Of a stretch of 64,000 bases of DNA, positions 45,706 through 53,680 are shown piece after piece. The stretch is from NCBI RefSeq assembly GCF_025751535.1, contig NZ_JAOWLC010000002.1, forward strand, positions 310,001-374,000, read 5' to 3'. The notes under the pieces were generated by a model that made no database searches, was not told the DNA's origin, and was given only the letters and a program-made list of their open reading frames with translations. Every line of letters starts with the position of its first letter. Positions within the stretch are counted from its first letter, which is position 1. The DNA is from Lentibacter sp. XHP0401 (GTDB lineage: Bacteria > Pseudomonadota > Alphaproteobacteria > Rhodobacterales > Rhodobacteraceae). Position numbers and translations under genes: made by a program.

Positions 45706-47244
45706 TTAACGCCCCTTGAAAAGCCCGCCCAGAATTCCACGAATGATACGGCGGCCCGTGGTTCCTTTCAGCTCGCGCACCACCTGTTTGGTCAACGCTT
45801 CCCCGAAGCTGTCACCACGGCTGCTGCGGGAAGACGAGCGTGAAACGCCTGTGCCTTCATAGCGCCGCACGGCCTTGAACTCGCGTTCTTTCTCTTCGGC
45901 TTCCACCTCGGCGCGCTCGGCGGCTTCGGCTTCACGGGCGGCGCTTTCGGCGCGCTCAGCCAGTATCTCGAAGGCTGAATGGCGGTCGAGCACCGCTTCG
46001 TATTTCCCTGCTATCTGTGAGGCGGCTATCACGTCGGCACGCTCTGCTTTGGTGAGAGGTCCAAGCTGAGAGCTGGGTGGACGAATGAGCGTGCGTTCGG
46101 CAATGCCCGGAACACCCTTGTCTTCCAAAAACGAGGTGACAGCCTCGCCGACACCGACTTCACGGATCGCTTCTTCAATGTCAAAACGCGGGTTTGCGCG
46201 GTAGGTTTCCGAGGCCAGCCGCAACGCTTTCTGGTCACGTGCCGTAAAGGCGCGCAAGGCGTGTTGCACACGGTTTCCAAGCTGGCCGAGGATATCATCG
46301 GGCACATCATCAGGGTTTTGGGTGATGAAATATACACCGACACCCTTGGAGCGAATAAGCCGCGCGACCTGCTCGACCTTATCCACCAACACTTTGGGCG
46401 CGCCTTCAAACAACAGATGCGCTTCGTCAAAGAAAAAGACGAGCTTGGGCTTATCGGGGTTGCCCACCTCGGGCAGCTCCTCAAACAGCTCTGACAGAAG
46501 CCAAAGCAGGAAAGTTGAGTAAAGCCGCGGCGACGACATAAGTGTGTCGGCCGCCAGCACATTGACCCGGCCGCGCCCGTCAGCCTCGACGGCCATAATA
46601 TCGGTCAATGCGAGAGCAGGTTCGCCAAAGAGCTTGTCACCGCCCTGATTTTCAAGCACCAGAAGGCGGCGCTGGATTGCGCCGATGGAGGAAACAGAGA
46701 CGTTGCCGTAGCGCAGGCTGAGCTGATCTTTGTTCTCACCGACCCAGACCAGAAGCGCCTGAAAGTCCTTGAGGTCGAGGAGCGGCATGCCTTCTTCATC
46801 GGCCACACGGAAAGCGATGTTCACCACGCCCTCTTGTGCCTCGGTCAGCTCCAGAAGCCGGGAAATCAGCAAGGGGCCCATTTCGGCCACAGTTGTGCGG
46901 ATCGGGTGGCCCTGCTCGCCAAACAGATCCCAGAAGGTTACGGGAAAGTTTTCATAGCGATAGTCGGTGAAACCGATCTTTTCTGCCCGCGAGGTAAACG
47001 CGCCGTGGGTTTTGCTGGCATCGGAACCTGCCTTGGCCATTCCCGAAAGATCACCCTTCACATCGGCCATGAACACCGGCACGCCTGCATTCGAGAAACT
47101 CTCGGCCATGATCTGCAAGGTTACGGTCTTGCCAGTGCCGGTCGCGCCTGCAATCAGGCCGTGACGGTTGGCATATTTCAATTTGAGGGTCTGCGCTTCG
47201 TTTTGGTCGGCGCCGCCGCCACCCATGAAAATACTGTCTGTCAA
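45706..47244 (-). CDS. HerA-like ATPase of the DUF853/YjgR family
   Basis: 512 residues from a TTG at 47244; AGGGGA lies about eight bases upstream and the normal family N-terminus (TDSIFMGGG) follows, whereas the in-frame ATG farther up adds a basic tail without a ribosome site. The P-loop is GATGTGKTV and Walker B is LVFFFDEAHLLFEG; an Arg-finger-type C-terminal section and a charged Glu/Arg coiled-coil tail (about 425-470) follow. DUF853 proteins are DNA-translocase-like but the physiological role is unclear. Confidence 0.88.
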   Translation of the reverse strand: MTDSIFMGGGGADQNEAQTLKLKYANRHGLIAGATGTGKTVTLQIMAESFSNAGVPVFMADVKGDLSGMAKAGSDASKTHGAFTSRAEKIGFTDYRYENFPVTFWDLFGEQGHPIRTTVAEMGPLLISRLLELTEAQEGVVNIAFRVADEEGMPLLDLKDFQALLVWVGENKDQLSLRYGNVSVSSIGAIQRRLLVLENQGGDKLFGEPALALTDIMAVEADGRGRVNVLAADTLMSSPRLYSTFLLWLLSELFEELPEVGNPDKPKLVFFFDEAHLLFEGAPKVLVDKVEQVARLIRSKGVGVYFITQNPDDVPDDILGQLGNRVQHALRAFTARDQKALRLASETYRANPRFDIEEAIREVGVGEAVTSFLEDKGVPGIAERTLIRPPSSQLGPLTKAERADVIAASQIAGKYEAVLDRHSAFEILAERAESAAREAEAAERAEVEAEEKEREFKAVRRYEGTGVSRSSSRSSRGDSFGEALTKQVVRELKGTTGRRIIRGILGGLFKGR

Positions 47245-47334
47245 AGCCGTTTCCCCTCGTGTTTTTACGTTGTTTTTGCGGCCTCTTCGATTCCGGACGC
47301 GTTGCACACACTATTTTAATGTTTTGGCCGCAGT

Positions 47335-47425
47335 ATCAAGGCTGCTTCGCATCTCGTGTCCTCTTGGTGCGGGGCAAACTTCCTCCCTGTCTGACTAGGT
47401 CGCGCTTTCGGGCGCGGCCCTTTTT
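47335..47425 (+). ncRNA. Candidate small RNA with anti-Shine-Dalgarno segment and terminator
   Basis: In the 455-base gap between the HerA gene and the IalB gene. Hairpin 1 pairs GCTTCGCA with TGCGGGGC (two wobbles) near 47343-47375. An unpaired segment AACTTCCTCCCTGTCTGAC follows, then the terminator GGTCGCGC (47398-47405), TTTCGG, GCGCGGCC (47412-47419) and TTTTT. This hairpin/CUUCCUCCC/terminator layout resembles the suhB/mmgR family of alphaproteobacterial small RNAs. No plus-strand gene ends upstream. The 5' end is approximate and no clear promoter was found. Confidence 0.45.
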
Positions 47426-47447
47426 AACCAGTTGCCCCAACGGCCTG

Positions 47448-47548
47448 TTGACGCCTGCGACGTAATGTCATAGTCTATAAGGCAATATTAAGTCGGCCAA
47501 GTTCGACAGGGAGAGAAGACTGAAAAAGGAGCCTTGCGGCTCCTTTTT
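47448..47548 (+). ncRNA. Second candidate short transcript with orphan terminator
   Basis: TTGACG (47448-47453) and TAGTCT (47471-47476), 17 bases apart, precede a stretch GTTCGACAGGGAGAGAAGAC and the stem AAAAAGGAGCC-TTGC-GGCTCCTTTTT (47523-47548). Start near 47484 would give a 65-nt RNA. It lies 150 bases before the IalB gene, so it could instead be a leader with attenuator. GACAGGGAG is the exact complement of CTCCCTGTC in the RNA candidate just upstream. Confidence 0.35.
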
Positions 47549-47699
47549 CTATGACACGCTCACCCCTTTCAAGTTTCAAAATTGTAATGCGTTGCGCTGA
47601 TTTATGCTGATATGAAAAGCAACCTCTTCGTTTTGCCCCTGACACCTCGGGTGAGGCGTGATAGTCCGTATTCAAAGCGAAAATAACAGGTGGATACCC

Positions 47700-48350
47700 A
47701 TGCATACTACATATCGCACAGCGCTTATTCTGGCGCTTCTGGCCGCACCCTTTAGCCTTTCGGCCCAAACCGCTACAGAAGAAGCTCCAGCCGAAACGGC
47801 AGAGCCTGTTCAGGAAGCCGTTGAGACAACAGATCCCGCCGCCGAGCCGGCACCTGACGAGCTGAGCCTTGGCGAAGAAGCCATCCCCGAACCTTACATC
47901 AAGACAGAATTTGGCGACTGGAAGCTCCAATGCCTGCGAGATCCAAACACACCTGAAGGCGAAGACGACGCCAACGAGCCTTGCCAGCTTTTTCAAGTGC
48001 TGCAAGACGATCAGGGAACCAACGTTGCAGAAATCACAATTTTCCCGCTGGCCGACGGCGGCAAAGCTGTTGCAGGCGCCAATATCCTCGTACCGCTGGA
48101 AACGCTTCTCTCGGCCCAGTTGACCATCCAGATCGACAATGGCAAAGCCCGTCGCTACCCCTATAGCTTCTGTAGCCCGATCGGCTGCTTTGCCCGTGTC
48201 GGCTTTACCGGAGAAGATATTGCGTCCATGAAAAAAGGGGCTAAAGCCAAGGTTCTGTTGCGCCCTGCTCCGGCACCTGATGCGGTTGTGACACTTGATA
48301 TGTCACTTTCAGGTTTTACCGCCGGCTTTGACAGCCTCGAAGTCAAGTAA
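47700..48350 (+). CDS. Invasion-associated locus B (IalB) family periplasmic protein
   Basis: 216 residues from ATG 47700 (AGGTGGA upstream). A signal peptide (HTTYRTALILALLAAPFSLSAQ) is followed by a Pro/Ala/Glu-rich spacer of about 45 residues and the IalB domain from IKTEFGDWKLQC, with conserved Cys pairs (LQC, EPC, SFC, GCF). First described as an invasion factor of Bartonella, the family is common in free-living alphaproteobacteria where its role is not known. Ends in a terminator shared with the convergent gene. Confidence 0.88.
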   Translation: MHTTYRTALILALLAAPFSLSAQTATEEAPAETAEPVQEAVETTDPAAEPAPDELSLGEEAIPEPYIKTEFGDWKLQCLRDPNTPEGEDDANEPCQLFQVLQDDQGTNVAEITIFPLADGGKAVAGANILVPLETLLSAQLTIQIDNGKARRYPYSFCSPIGCFARVGFTGEDIASMKKGAKAKVLLRPAPAPDAVVTLDMSLSGFTAGFDSLEVK

Positions 48351-48372
48351 GCAAGTCTGACATTTTACAAAG

Positions 48373-48401
48373 CCGTCCGCCGAGATGCGGGCGGTTTTTT
48401 T
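48373..48401 (+). terminator. Intrinsic terminator of the IalB gene
   Basis: CCGTCCGC (48373-48380) pairs with GCGGGCGG (48387-48394, one wobble) and is followed by TTTTTTT. It lies 22 bases after the stop and just before the convergent KAS gene. Confidence 0.9.
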
Positions 48402-48406
48402 GTGCC

Positions 48407-49615
48407 TCAAACGCGTTTGAGAGCAATCACGGCATTGAGCCCGCCAAAGGCAAATGCGTTCGACAGAACCGCGCTCACACGCGCCTCACGGGCCTCGTTT
48501 GGCACAATATCAAGCGCACATTCAGGATCCGCTTCTTCATAGCCGATCGTAGGCGCAATAATCCCGTCGCGCAGCGCCATGATGCAGGCCAAAAGCTCCA
48601 CTGCCCCTGTGCCGCCAATCAGATGCCCGTGCATTGACTTGGTGGAAGAGATCATCAGCTTGTCCGCATGCGTCCCGAAAGCATCGGCCACAGCGGCGCA
48701 TTCGGTTTTGTCATTCGCCGCAGTGCCTGTGCCATGGGCGTTGATGTAGCCCACATCCTCGCGGTTGAGCTTCGCATCGCGCAGTGCCCCCGCGATGGCG
48801 CGCGCGGCGCCTTGCTTGGAAGGCATCACAATGTCGGCGGCGTCGGATGTCATGGCAAAGCCTGCGACTTCGGCCAATATCTCGGCTCCGCGCGCACGGG
48901 CGTGCTCGTATTCCTCAAACACGAAGATGCCTGCGCCCTCGCCCTGCACCATGCCGTTACGGTTGGCGCTGAAGGGGCGGCAAGCGTCTTTTGACATAAC
49001 GCGCAAGCCTTCCCAGGCTTTCACCCCGCCAAAGCATAACATGCTCTCGGAGCCCCCCGTGATCATCACAGGCGCTGCCCCGCCATGCACCATCTGGAAG
49101 GCCTGTGCCATGGCGTGGTTGGAGCTTGCGCAGGCCGAAGCTACGGTAAAGCTTGGCCCCTTCACGTTAAACTCCATGCTCACATGGCTGGCGGCGGCAT
49201 TGTTCATAAGTTTGGGAACCACGAAGGGATGCACGCGGTTCTTGCCCTCTTCATAGACGGAGCGGTAGTTGTCATCGAGCGTGGTCATCCCGCCGCCCGA
49301 ATTGCCAAGGATCACCCCCGAGCTGGCCGCAAGCTCACCCGAAAACTCAAGGCCTGACTGGGCAATCGCTTCGCGTGCGGCAATGAGGGTGAACTGGGTG
49401 AAACGGTCATAAAGCGCAAGTTGCTGGCGGTTGAACAGTGCCTCGGGCTCAAAGCCCTGCACTTGTGCGCCGATCTGAACGGCCAGTCGCTCTACATCAC
49501 GCATGACAAGCGGACCAATACCGCAGCGCCCCTCGGCCATTGCCTTCAGCGTGTCAGGCACATTATGCGCCAGCGCGTTGATCGTGCCGGCGCCAGTGAT
49601 AACCACTCGTTTCAT
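48407..49615 (-). CDS. Beta-ketoacyl-ACP synthase (FabF/NodE-like)
   Basis: 402 residues of the KAS II fold. The nucleophile is Cys162 (SACASSNHA), the two His are in NAHGTGT and STKSMHGHLIGGTGA, and the C-terminus FAFGGLNAV is typical. It sits six bases downstream of a dedicated acyl carrier protein and lpxD, so it probably extends a special acyl chain for lipid A or another surface lipid, not general fatty acids. Product length is inference. Confidence 0.9.
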   Translation of the reverse strand: MKRVVITGAGTINALAHNVPDTLKAMAEGRCGIGPLVMRDVERLAVQIGAQVQGFEPEALFNRQQLALYDRFTQFTLIAAREAIAQSGLEFSGELAASSGVILGNSGGGMTTLDDNYRSVYEEGKNRVHPFVVPKLMNNAAASHVSMEFNVKGPSFTVASACASSNHAMAQAFQMVHGGAAPVMITGGSESMLCFGGVKAWEGLRVMSKDACRPFSANRNGMVQGEGAGIFVFEEYEHARARGAEILAEVAGFAMTSDAADIVMPSKQGAARAIAGALRDAKLNREDVGYINAHGTGTAANDKTECAAVADAFGTHADKLMISSTKSMHGHLIGGTGAVELLACIMALRDGIIAPTIGYEEADPECALDIVPNEAREARVSAVLSNAFAFGGLNAVIALKRV

Positions 49616-49621
49616 GGTCTA

Positions 49622-49882
49622 TCAGCCTTTTTGTGCAGCAATCAGCGTTTCAATGCCTTTAACAATGCTGGCAACACTGGAAATATCAAACTCCGATTTC
49701 TGCGGCTCGTTTGCGTTGAAAGGGATTGAAATATCAAACGCCTCTTCTATCGCGAAGATGCTTTCGACAAGGCCGAGGCTGTCGATGCCAAGGCTCTCCA
49801 GCGTGCTGTCCATCGTTACATCCGAGGGCTCAAGCACAGCCTGCTCCGCGATGATCGTGATCACTTTATCCTGAATGCTCAT
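49622..49882 (-). CDS. Acyl carrier protein
   Basis: 86 residues, four-helix ACP. The phosphopantetheine Ser is Ser35 in LGIDSLGLVE. It differs from housekeeping AcpP and has a long acidic helix II-III (EEAFDISIPFNANEPQKSEF). The linkage lpxD-acp-KAS points to a dedicated carrier like AcpXL, which brings long hydroxy-acyl groups to lipid A in rhizobia; that role is inferred here. Confidence 0.9.
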   Translation of the reverse strand: MSIQDKVITIIAEQAVLEPSDVTMDSTLESLGIDSLGLVESIFAIEEAFDISIPFNANEPQKSEFDISSVASIVKGIETLIAAQKG

Positions 49883-49912
49883 GTCACCCCCAAGTGGCTG
49901 CCTGCCGCTTAT

Positions 49913-51004
49913 CTAGTCACTCTTGTCGTTTTTGAAAACCGCTTTTTGCAGCTCGGCCACCTGTTTCATAAGCCGTGGCAGGCGGCGCATGGCTTTGTAT
50001 GTCTCGACATGGGTTTCCATTTTAACAGCAGGATAGCCAAGCAAAACACGCCCCTTGGGCACGTTGGTGAAAATCTTGGTCGCGCCCCCCGCGATTACGT
50101 TGTCACCGACAAAGATATTGTCATTCAGCCCGACCTGCCCCGCAAACACACAGTTGTTGCCGATGGTCGAAGAGCCTGCCATACCGACCTGCCCACAGAT
50201 GAGGCAATCGGTTCCGATAACTACGTTGTGGCCGATATGCACGAGGTTATCGAGCTTGGTGCGCGCGCCAATGCGGGTGTCGCGCACTGTGCCACGGTCA
50301 ATGCAGGCATTCGCCCCGATTTCGCAATCATCTCCGATGTGCACCGCCCCGAGTGAATGGATGCGCTCCCAATGCTGGCTCTCGCCTTCGCCCTGATCTC
50401 CGAGTGACGCGCGCGTGCGTTCCACAGCACTTTCCTCGGGCGTGACAAAGCTGAAGCCGTCACCGCCGATCACCGCGCCCGGCTGCACGATCACCCGCGC
50501 ACCAAGCGTGGTGCGCGCACCGATGCGCACGCCCTCGCGGATAAAGCACCCCTCGCCCACCAGCGCATTGGTTCCGATAAACGCCTGCGGCCCGACAACA
50601 CTGCCCGCCCCGATCTGTGCCCCCGCCCCGATCACGGCAAGAGGGCCAACTGACACGCCTTCGCCAAGCTGCGCTGACGGATCAATCACAGCAGAGGGAT
50701 GTATTCCCTCAGAGAAGCCTTCACCCTGATCAAACTGGCGGCTCAGCCCTGAAAGGGCATAACGAGGCCGTGGAGGAATGATTGCTGCTTTGAGGCCAAG
50801 CGCCTCATAATCAGCGCCTTCCCACAAGACCGCCGCCAAGGCGCTGCCCTCAGCGAGCTTTTCGGCAAAAGCCGGTTTCATCGCCAGTGCAAGCGCACGC
50901 GGGCCTGCATCCTGAGGCTCGGCAACACTGTCAATCTCAATGGAAAGATCGCCCAGAGCCTTTGCCCCGAGCGATCTTGCAATGGTTTCAATCGTATACA
51001 TCAT
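49913..51004 (-). CDS. lpxD: UDP-3-O-acylglucosamine N-acyltransferase LpxD
   Basis: 363 residues. An N-terminal uridine-binding domain (about 1-110) is followed by a left-handed beta-helix of hexapeptides (PSAVIDPSAQLGEGVSVGPLAVIG...) and a C-terminal helix. The catalytic His is in DNLVHIGHNV. It adds the N-linked 3-hydroxyacyl chain to UDP-GlcN in lipid A synthesis. Normally lpxD lies in the bamA-fabZ-lpxA cluster; here it is paired with an ACP and KAS, so it could be a second, specialised copy or the only one relocated. Confidence 0.9.
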   Translation of the reverse strand: MMYTIETIARSLGAKALGDLSIEIDSVAEPQDAGPRALALAMKPAFAEKLAEGSALAAVLWEGADYEALGLKAAIIPPRPRYALSGLSRQFDQGEGFSEGIHPSAVIDPSAQLGEGVSVGPLAVIGAGAQIGAGSVVGPQAFIGTNALVGEGCFIREGVRIGARTTLGARVIVQPGAVIGGDGFSFVTPEESAVERTRASLGDQGEGESQHWERIHSLGAVHIGDDCEIGANACIDRGTVRDTRIGARTKLDNLVHIGHNVVIGTDCLICGQVGMAGSSTIGNNCVFAGQVGLNDNIFVGDNVIAGGATKIFTNVPKGRVLLGYPAVKMETHVETYKAMRRLPRLMKQVAELQKAVFKNDKSD

Positions 51005-51033
51005 GGCCCGTTCCTGCTTGTGGGCCTCAAGGC

Positions 51034-52644
51034 TTAGCCCTGAACCGCCCGAAGCACCACCCCTGCTTTCGCAAGCGCATTCCAGATTTTCGCATCGCGG
51101 CCATAGACATCACGGCGGAAGTTTATGCCGCCTTTGGCCTGGGTCACGGCTGTGCGGTAAATGATATGCACCGGAACAGACTGTTCGAGCTGAACCACAG
51201 TTTCCCGATTGGTCTTCAGGTGACGCTGGAACACACCCTTCGGGTCGCTCTCCTGCTTGGCGAGAAGTGCATAGGCGAAATCAAACGGATCACTCAGGCG
51301 CACACAACCATGGCTGTAAGCACGGGTTTCATTGTTGAACAGGTTCTTGGACGGCGTATCATGCAGGTAGATATTGTATTTGTTGGGAAACATGAACTTC
51401 ACCAGACCAAGCGCATTGCGGCGAGAAGGCGGCTGTTTGATAGCATAGGGGAAGTTGCTTGCCGTATATTTGGAGAAGTTGATCTGGCTGCGCGCAACTT
51501 TACGTCCCCGGCTGTCATAAAGCTGCAAATGGCCGGCAGCATTGGCGTTGCGCTTCATCATCGGCAGATATTCTTTAGTGGCAATCGAGCGTGGCACATT
51601 CCATGTCGGGTTGATCACCATAAACTCCATCACATCCGAAAACTCCGGTGTGCGGCGGTCACTGTCATTTGCGCCCACAACAGAGCGGGTCTCGAAGGTG
51701 ACCTTACCATTATCGACGATACGCGCTGAAAAGTCTGTAATGTTCACAAGAATGTGGCGTTTGCCGCGGTCCTGATTGACCCAGCGTTCACGCTCAAGCG
51801 CCACAATGATTGATTTCAGTCGGTCGGCTGCCGATGTGTTGATCTCAGCCATAGTTCCTGCCCCCGCAACGCCATCAGCAACAAGGCCATGATCTTGCTG
51901 GAACTTCTGCACAGCGGCTTGCAGGTTGCCGTCATAGTTTGGCGAAGCAGTGCGCCCGATATAGCCCATTGCTCCGAGGCGGTCGCGCATGGCGACAACA
52001 GCATTGCCCGACTGGCCCGGCTTGAGAGATTTGGCCGGCACTTCGTTTCCATAGCCCCCGGCTGCCACGAGTTTTTCAAAGCGCAGCTTTTCTTTGAGCA
52101 GGCGGGAATACTCCGGAGTTTTGGGCGGTAGGGCTTTAAAGAAGCTGTTGGGGTTCGATTTCGCAAAGTTCACCAGATAGCTTCCGCGCGCACGGTAAGG
52201 AACGGCGCGGACGATTCCACTGTCGATCCGGCTTGGGACAAGCGCCCCTGTCTGCATGTTCTCGGAAAGCTCCAGAAACACGCGGCTCATTTCGACTTCC
52301 ACAAGCCCGCGCGTGCGCGGATTGTTTGCGGCCTTCAACTTTGCCATAAGGCCCGGTGCGTCATAGCGCTGTGAAGGCAACCCGTGCACATCCGCCTCGT
52401 CGATCGCTTTGAAGAGCGCTTTGCGGCGCTGCGCGTCCTTGCCGAAAGCGCCAGTCCAGATCCCGCTGTAATTATTCGCCTGATAAAACGCGGCGATATC
52501 CTTATCACGTGCGGCAGCCTCGGCAATGGCCTGCTTGAAAGCTGTGACCTGCGCCGAAGCCGATGTGGGAAGCGCCAAGCTCCCTGCGATGGCAAGAATA
52601 AAAGCCAAAACAAGGCTGTGAAATCGGATTGCGGAAATAGTCAT
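51034..52644 (-). CDS. L,D-transpeptidase (YcbB/LdtD type)
   Basis: 536 residues: signal peptide (LVLAFILAIAGSLALPTSASA), a scaffold domain, a PG_binding_1 repeat (PGQSGNAVVAMRDRLGAMGYIG, about 210-270) and a YkuD catalytic domain with the motif YSHGCVRLSDP containing the nucleophile Cys. It forms 3-3 (mDAP-mDAP) crosslinks in peptidoglycan, or anchors lipoproteins. It is divergent from a MepK-like hydrolase (52966), the same partner as in E. coli ycbB-ycbK, and 29 bases upstream of lpxD. Confidence 0.92.
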   Translation of the reverse strand: MTISAIRFHSLVLAFILAIAGSLALPTSASAQVTAFKQAIAEAAARDKDIAAFYQANNYSGIWTGAFGKDAQRRKALFKAIDEADVHGLPSQRYDAPGLMAKLKAANNPRTRGLVEVEMSRVFLELSENMQTGALVPSRIDSGIVRAVPYRARGSYLVNFAKSNPNSFFKALPPKTPEYSRLLKEKLRFEKLVAAGGYGNEVPAKSLKPGQSGNAVVAMRDRLGAMGYIGRTASPNYDGNLQAAVQKFQQDHGLVADGVAGAGTMAEINTSAADRLKSIIVALERERWVNQDRGKRHILVNITDFSARIVDNGKVTFETRSVVGANDSDRRTPEFSDVMEFMVINPTWNVPRSIATKEYLPMMKRNANAAGHLQLYDSRGRKVARSQINFSKYTASNFPYAIKQPPSRRNALGLVKFMFPNKYNIYLHDTPSKNLFNNETRAYSHGCVRLSDPFDFAYALLAKQESDPKGVFQRHLKTNRETVVQLEQSVPVHIIYRTAVTQAKGGINFRRDVYGRDAKIWNALAKAGVVLRAVQG

Positions 52645-52965
52645 AGAGCCCCCACTCGATATTTTTATTGTTCACACGTCGTCAACGATCTTTTGATATA
52701 GGTCAAACGCGCTGTCTACTCACAAGTGTATTATCGGGCCGTCAGAAAGGGGAACTTATGCAACTATGTCGCATAATAAGGCCGAATTGGGCAGTTTTGC
52801 AGATTTTCAGCAAATTTCTGCCGAAAACGCTGGCTATCCAAGGATTACCTCAAAGTGATCTTGGCCCTTGATTCGAAGTATGTAATAAGATCAGGACATC
52901 TTGGGGGATGTAGGCAGAACACGCGGGACACACCGCGAAACAGGTAAGAGCGACGGGACGGCGCT
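52645..52965. other. 321-base divergent intergenic region
   Basis: It lies between the divergent L,D-transpeptidase and MepK-like genes and must contain both promoters. It contains the dyad TTATGC (52756-52761)/GCATAA (52771-52776) and a 37-codon open frame at 52758-52871 preceded by AGGGG five bases before its ATG. The predicted peptide is basic and hydrophobic, but I cannot support it as a gene. Confidence 0.4.
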
Positions 52966-53544
52966 ATGACTATGAAACAGACATCGAGCTCAGCGAGCAT
53001 TTCCAGACGTGCACTTCTTGGAGCCTTCGCGGCAACAGCACTTGTGGCAGCTCCGACATACTCCAAAGCTGCAGGCTTTCTGCGCGGATCAGGCGACATT
53101 CGCCGCATCAAGATGTATTCCGCGCGCACCGGCGAAAAAATTGATATGATCTACTGGGTCGAGGGCGACTACATCAAAGATGCCGTGCAGGAAGTGAACC
53201 ACTTCATGCGCGACTGGCGCACAGGAGATGTGAAAAACATGGACCTGCGCACAATCGATATCATGGCCGCGTCTCACAACCTTCTCGGCATCAACGAGCC
53301 TTACATGCTCCTGTCAGGTTACCGCAGCCCCAAAACAAACAACATGTTGCGTTCGCGTTCCAGCGGTGTTGCCAAGAACTCTCTGCACCTCAAAGGTCAG
53401 GCCGCCGATTTGCGCCTCGCCTCCCGTTCGGTCAGCCAGATGAGCCGTGCAGCCGCGTCTTGCGCTGCGGGTGGCGTCGGGCGTTACTCGGGTTCGAACT
53501 TCGTTCACATGGATTGCGGCCCCGTTCGCACATGGGGCAGCTAA
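52966..53544 (+). CDS. MepK/YcbK-like DUF882 murein hydrolase
   Basis: 192 residues with a twin-arginine-type signal (SRRALLGAFAATALVAAP). The peptidase M15/DUF882 core shows SGYRSPKTNNML, zinc ligands His141 and Asp148 (HLKGQAADLRL) and His181 (NFVHMDCGPVRTW). E. coli MepK (YcbK) cleaves mDAP-mDAP crosslinks made by L,D-transpeptidases; the divergent partner here is such an enzyme. Followed by an intrinsic terminator. Confidence 0.9.
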   Translation: MTMKQTSSSASISRRALLGAFAATALVAAPTYSKAAGFLRGSGDIRRIKMYSARTGEKIDMIYWVEGDYIKDAVQEVNHFMRDWRTGDVKNMDLRTIDIMAASHNLLGINEPYMLLSGYRSPKTNNMLRSRSSGVAKNSLHLKGQAADLRLASRSVSQMSRAAASCAAGGVGRYSGSNFVHMDCGPVRTWGS

Positions 53545-53603
53545 AGCCGGAATACCAAAGCCCGGCTCCCTTACCTGCTACGATTTATCTTAATAACAAG
53601 ACC

Positions 53604-53630
53604 AACCCGCTTTCCGGCGGGTTTTTCTTT
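53604..53630 (+). terminator. Intrinsic terminator of the MepK-like gene
   Basis: AACCCGC (53604-53610), loop TTTCCG, GCGGGTT (53617-53623), then TTTCTTT. It lies 60 bases after the stop and 51 bases before the amidase start. Confidence 0.85.
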
Positions 53631-53680
53631 GCAGACAGCCTCGATTTGCCTCTAACCTCACAGCAAATAAGGAGCGCACA

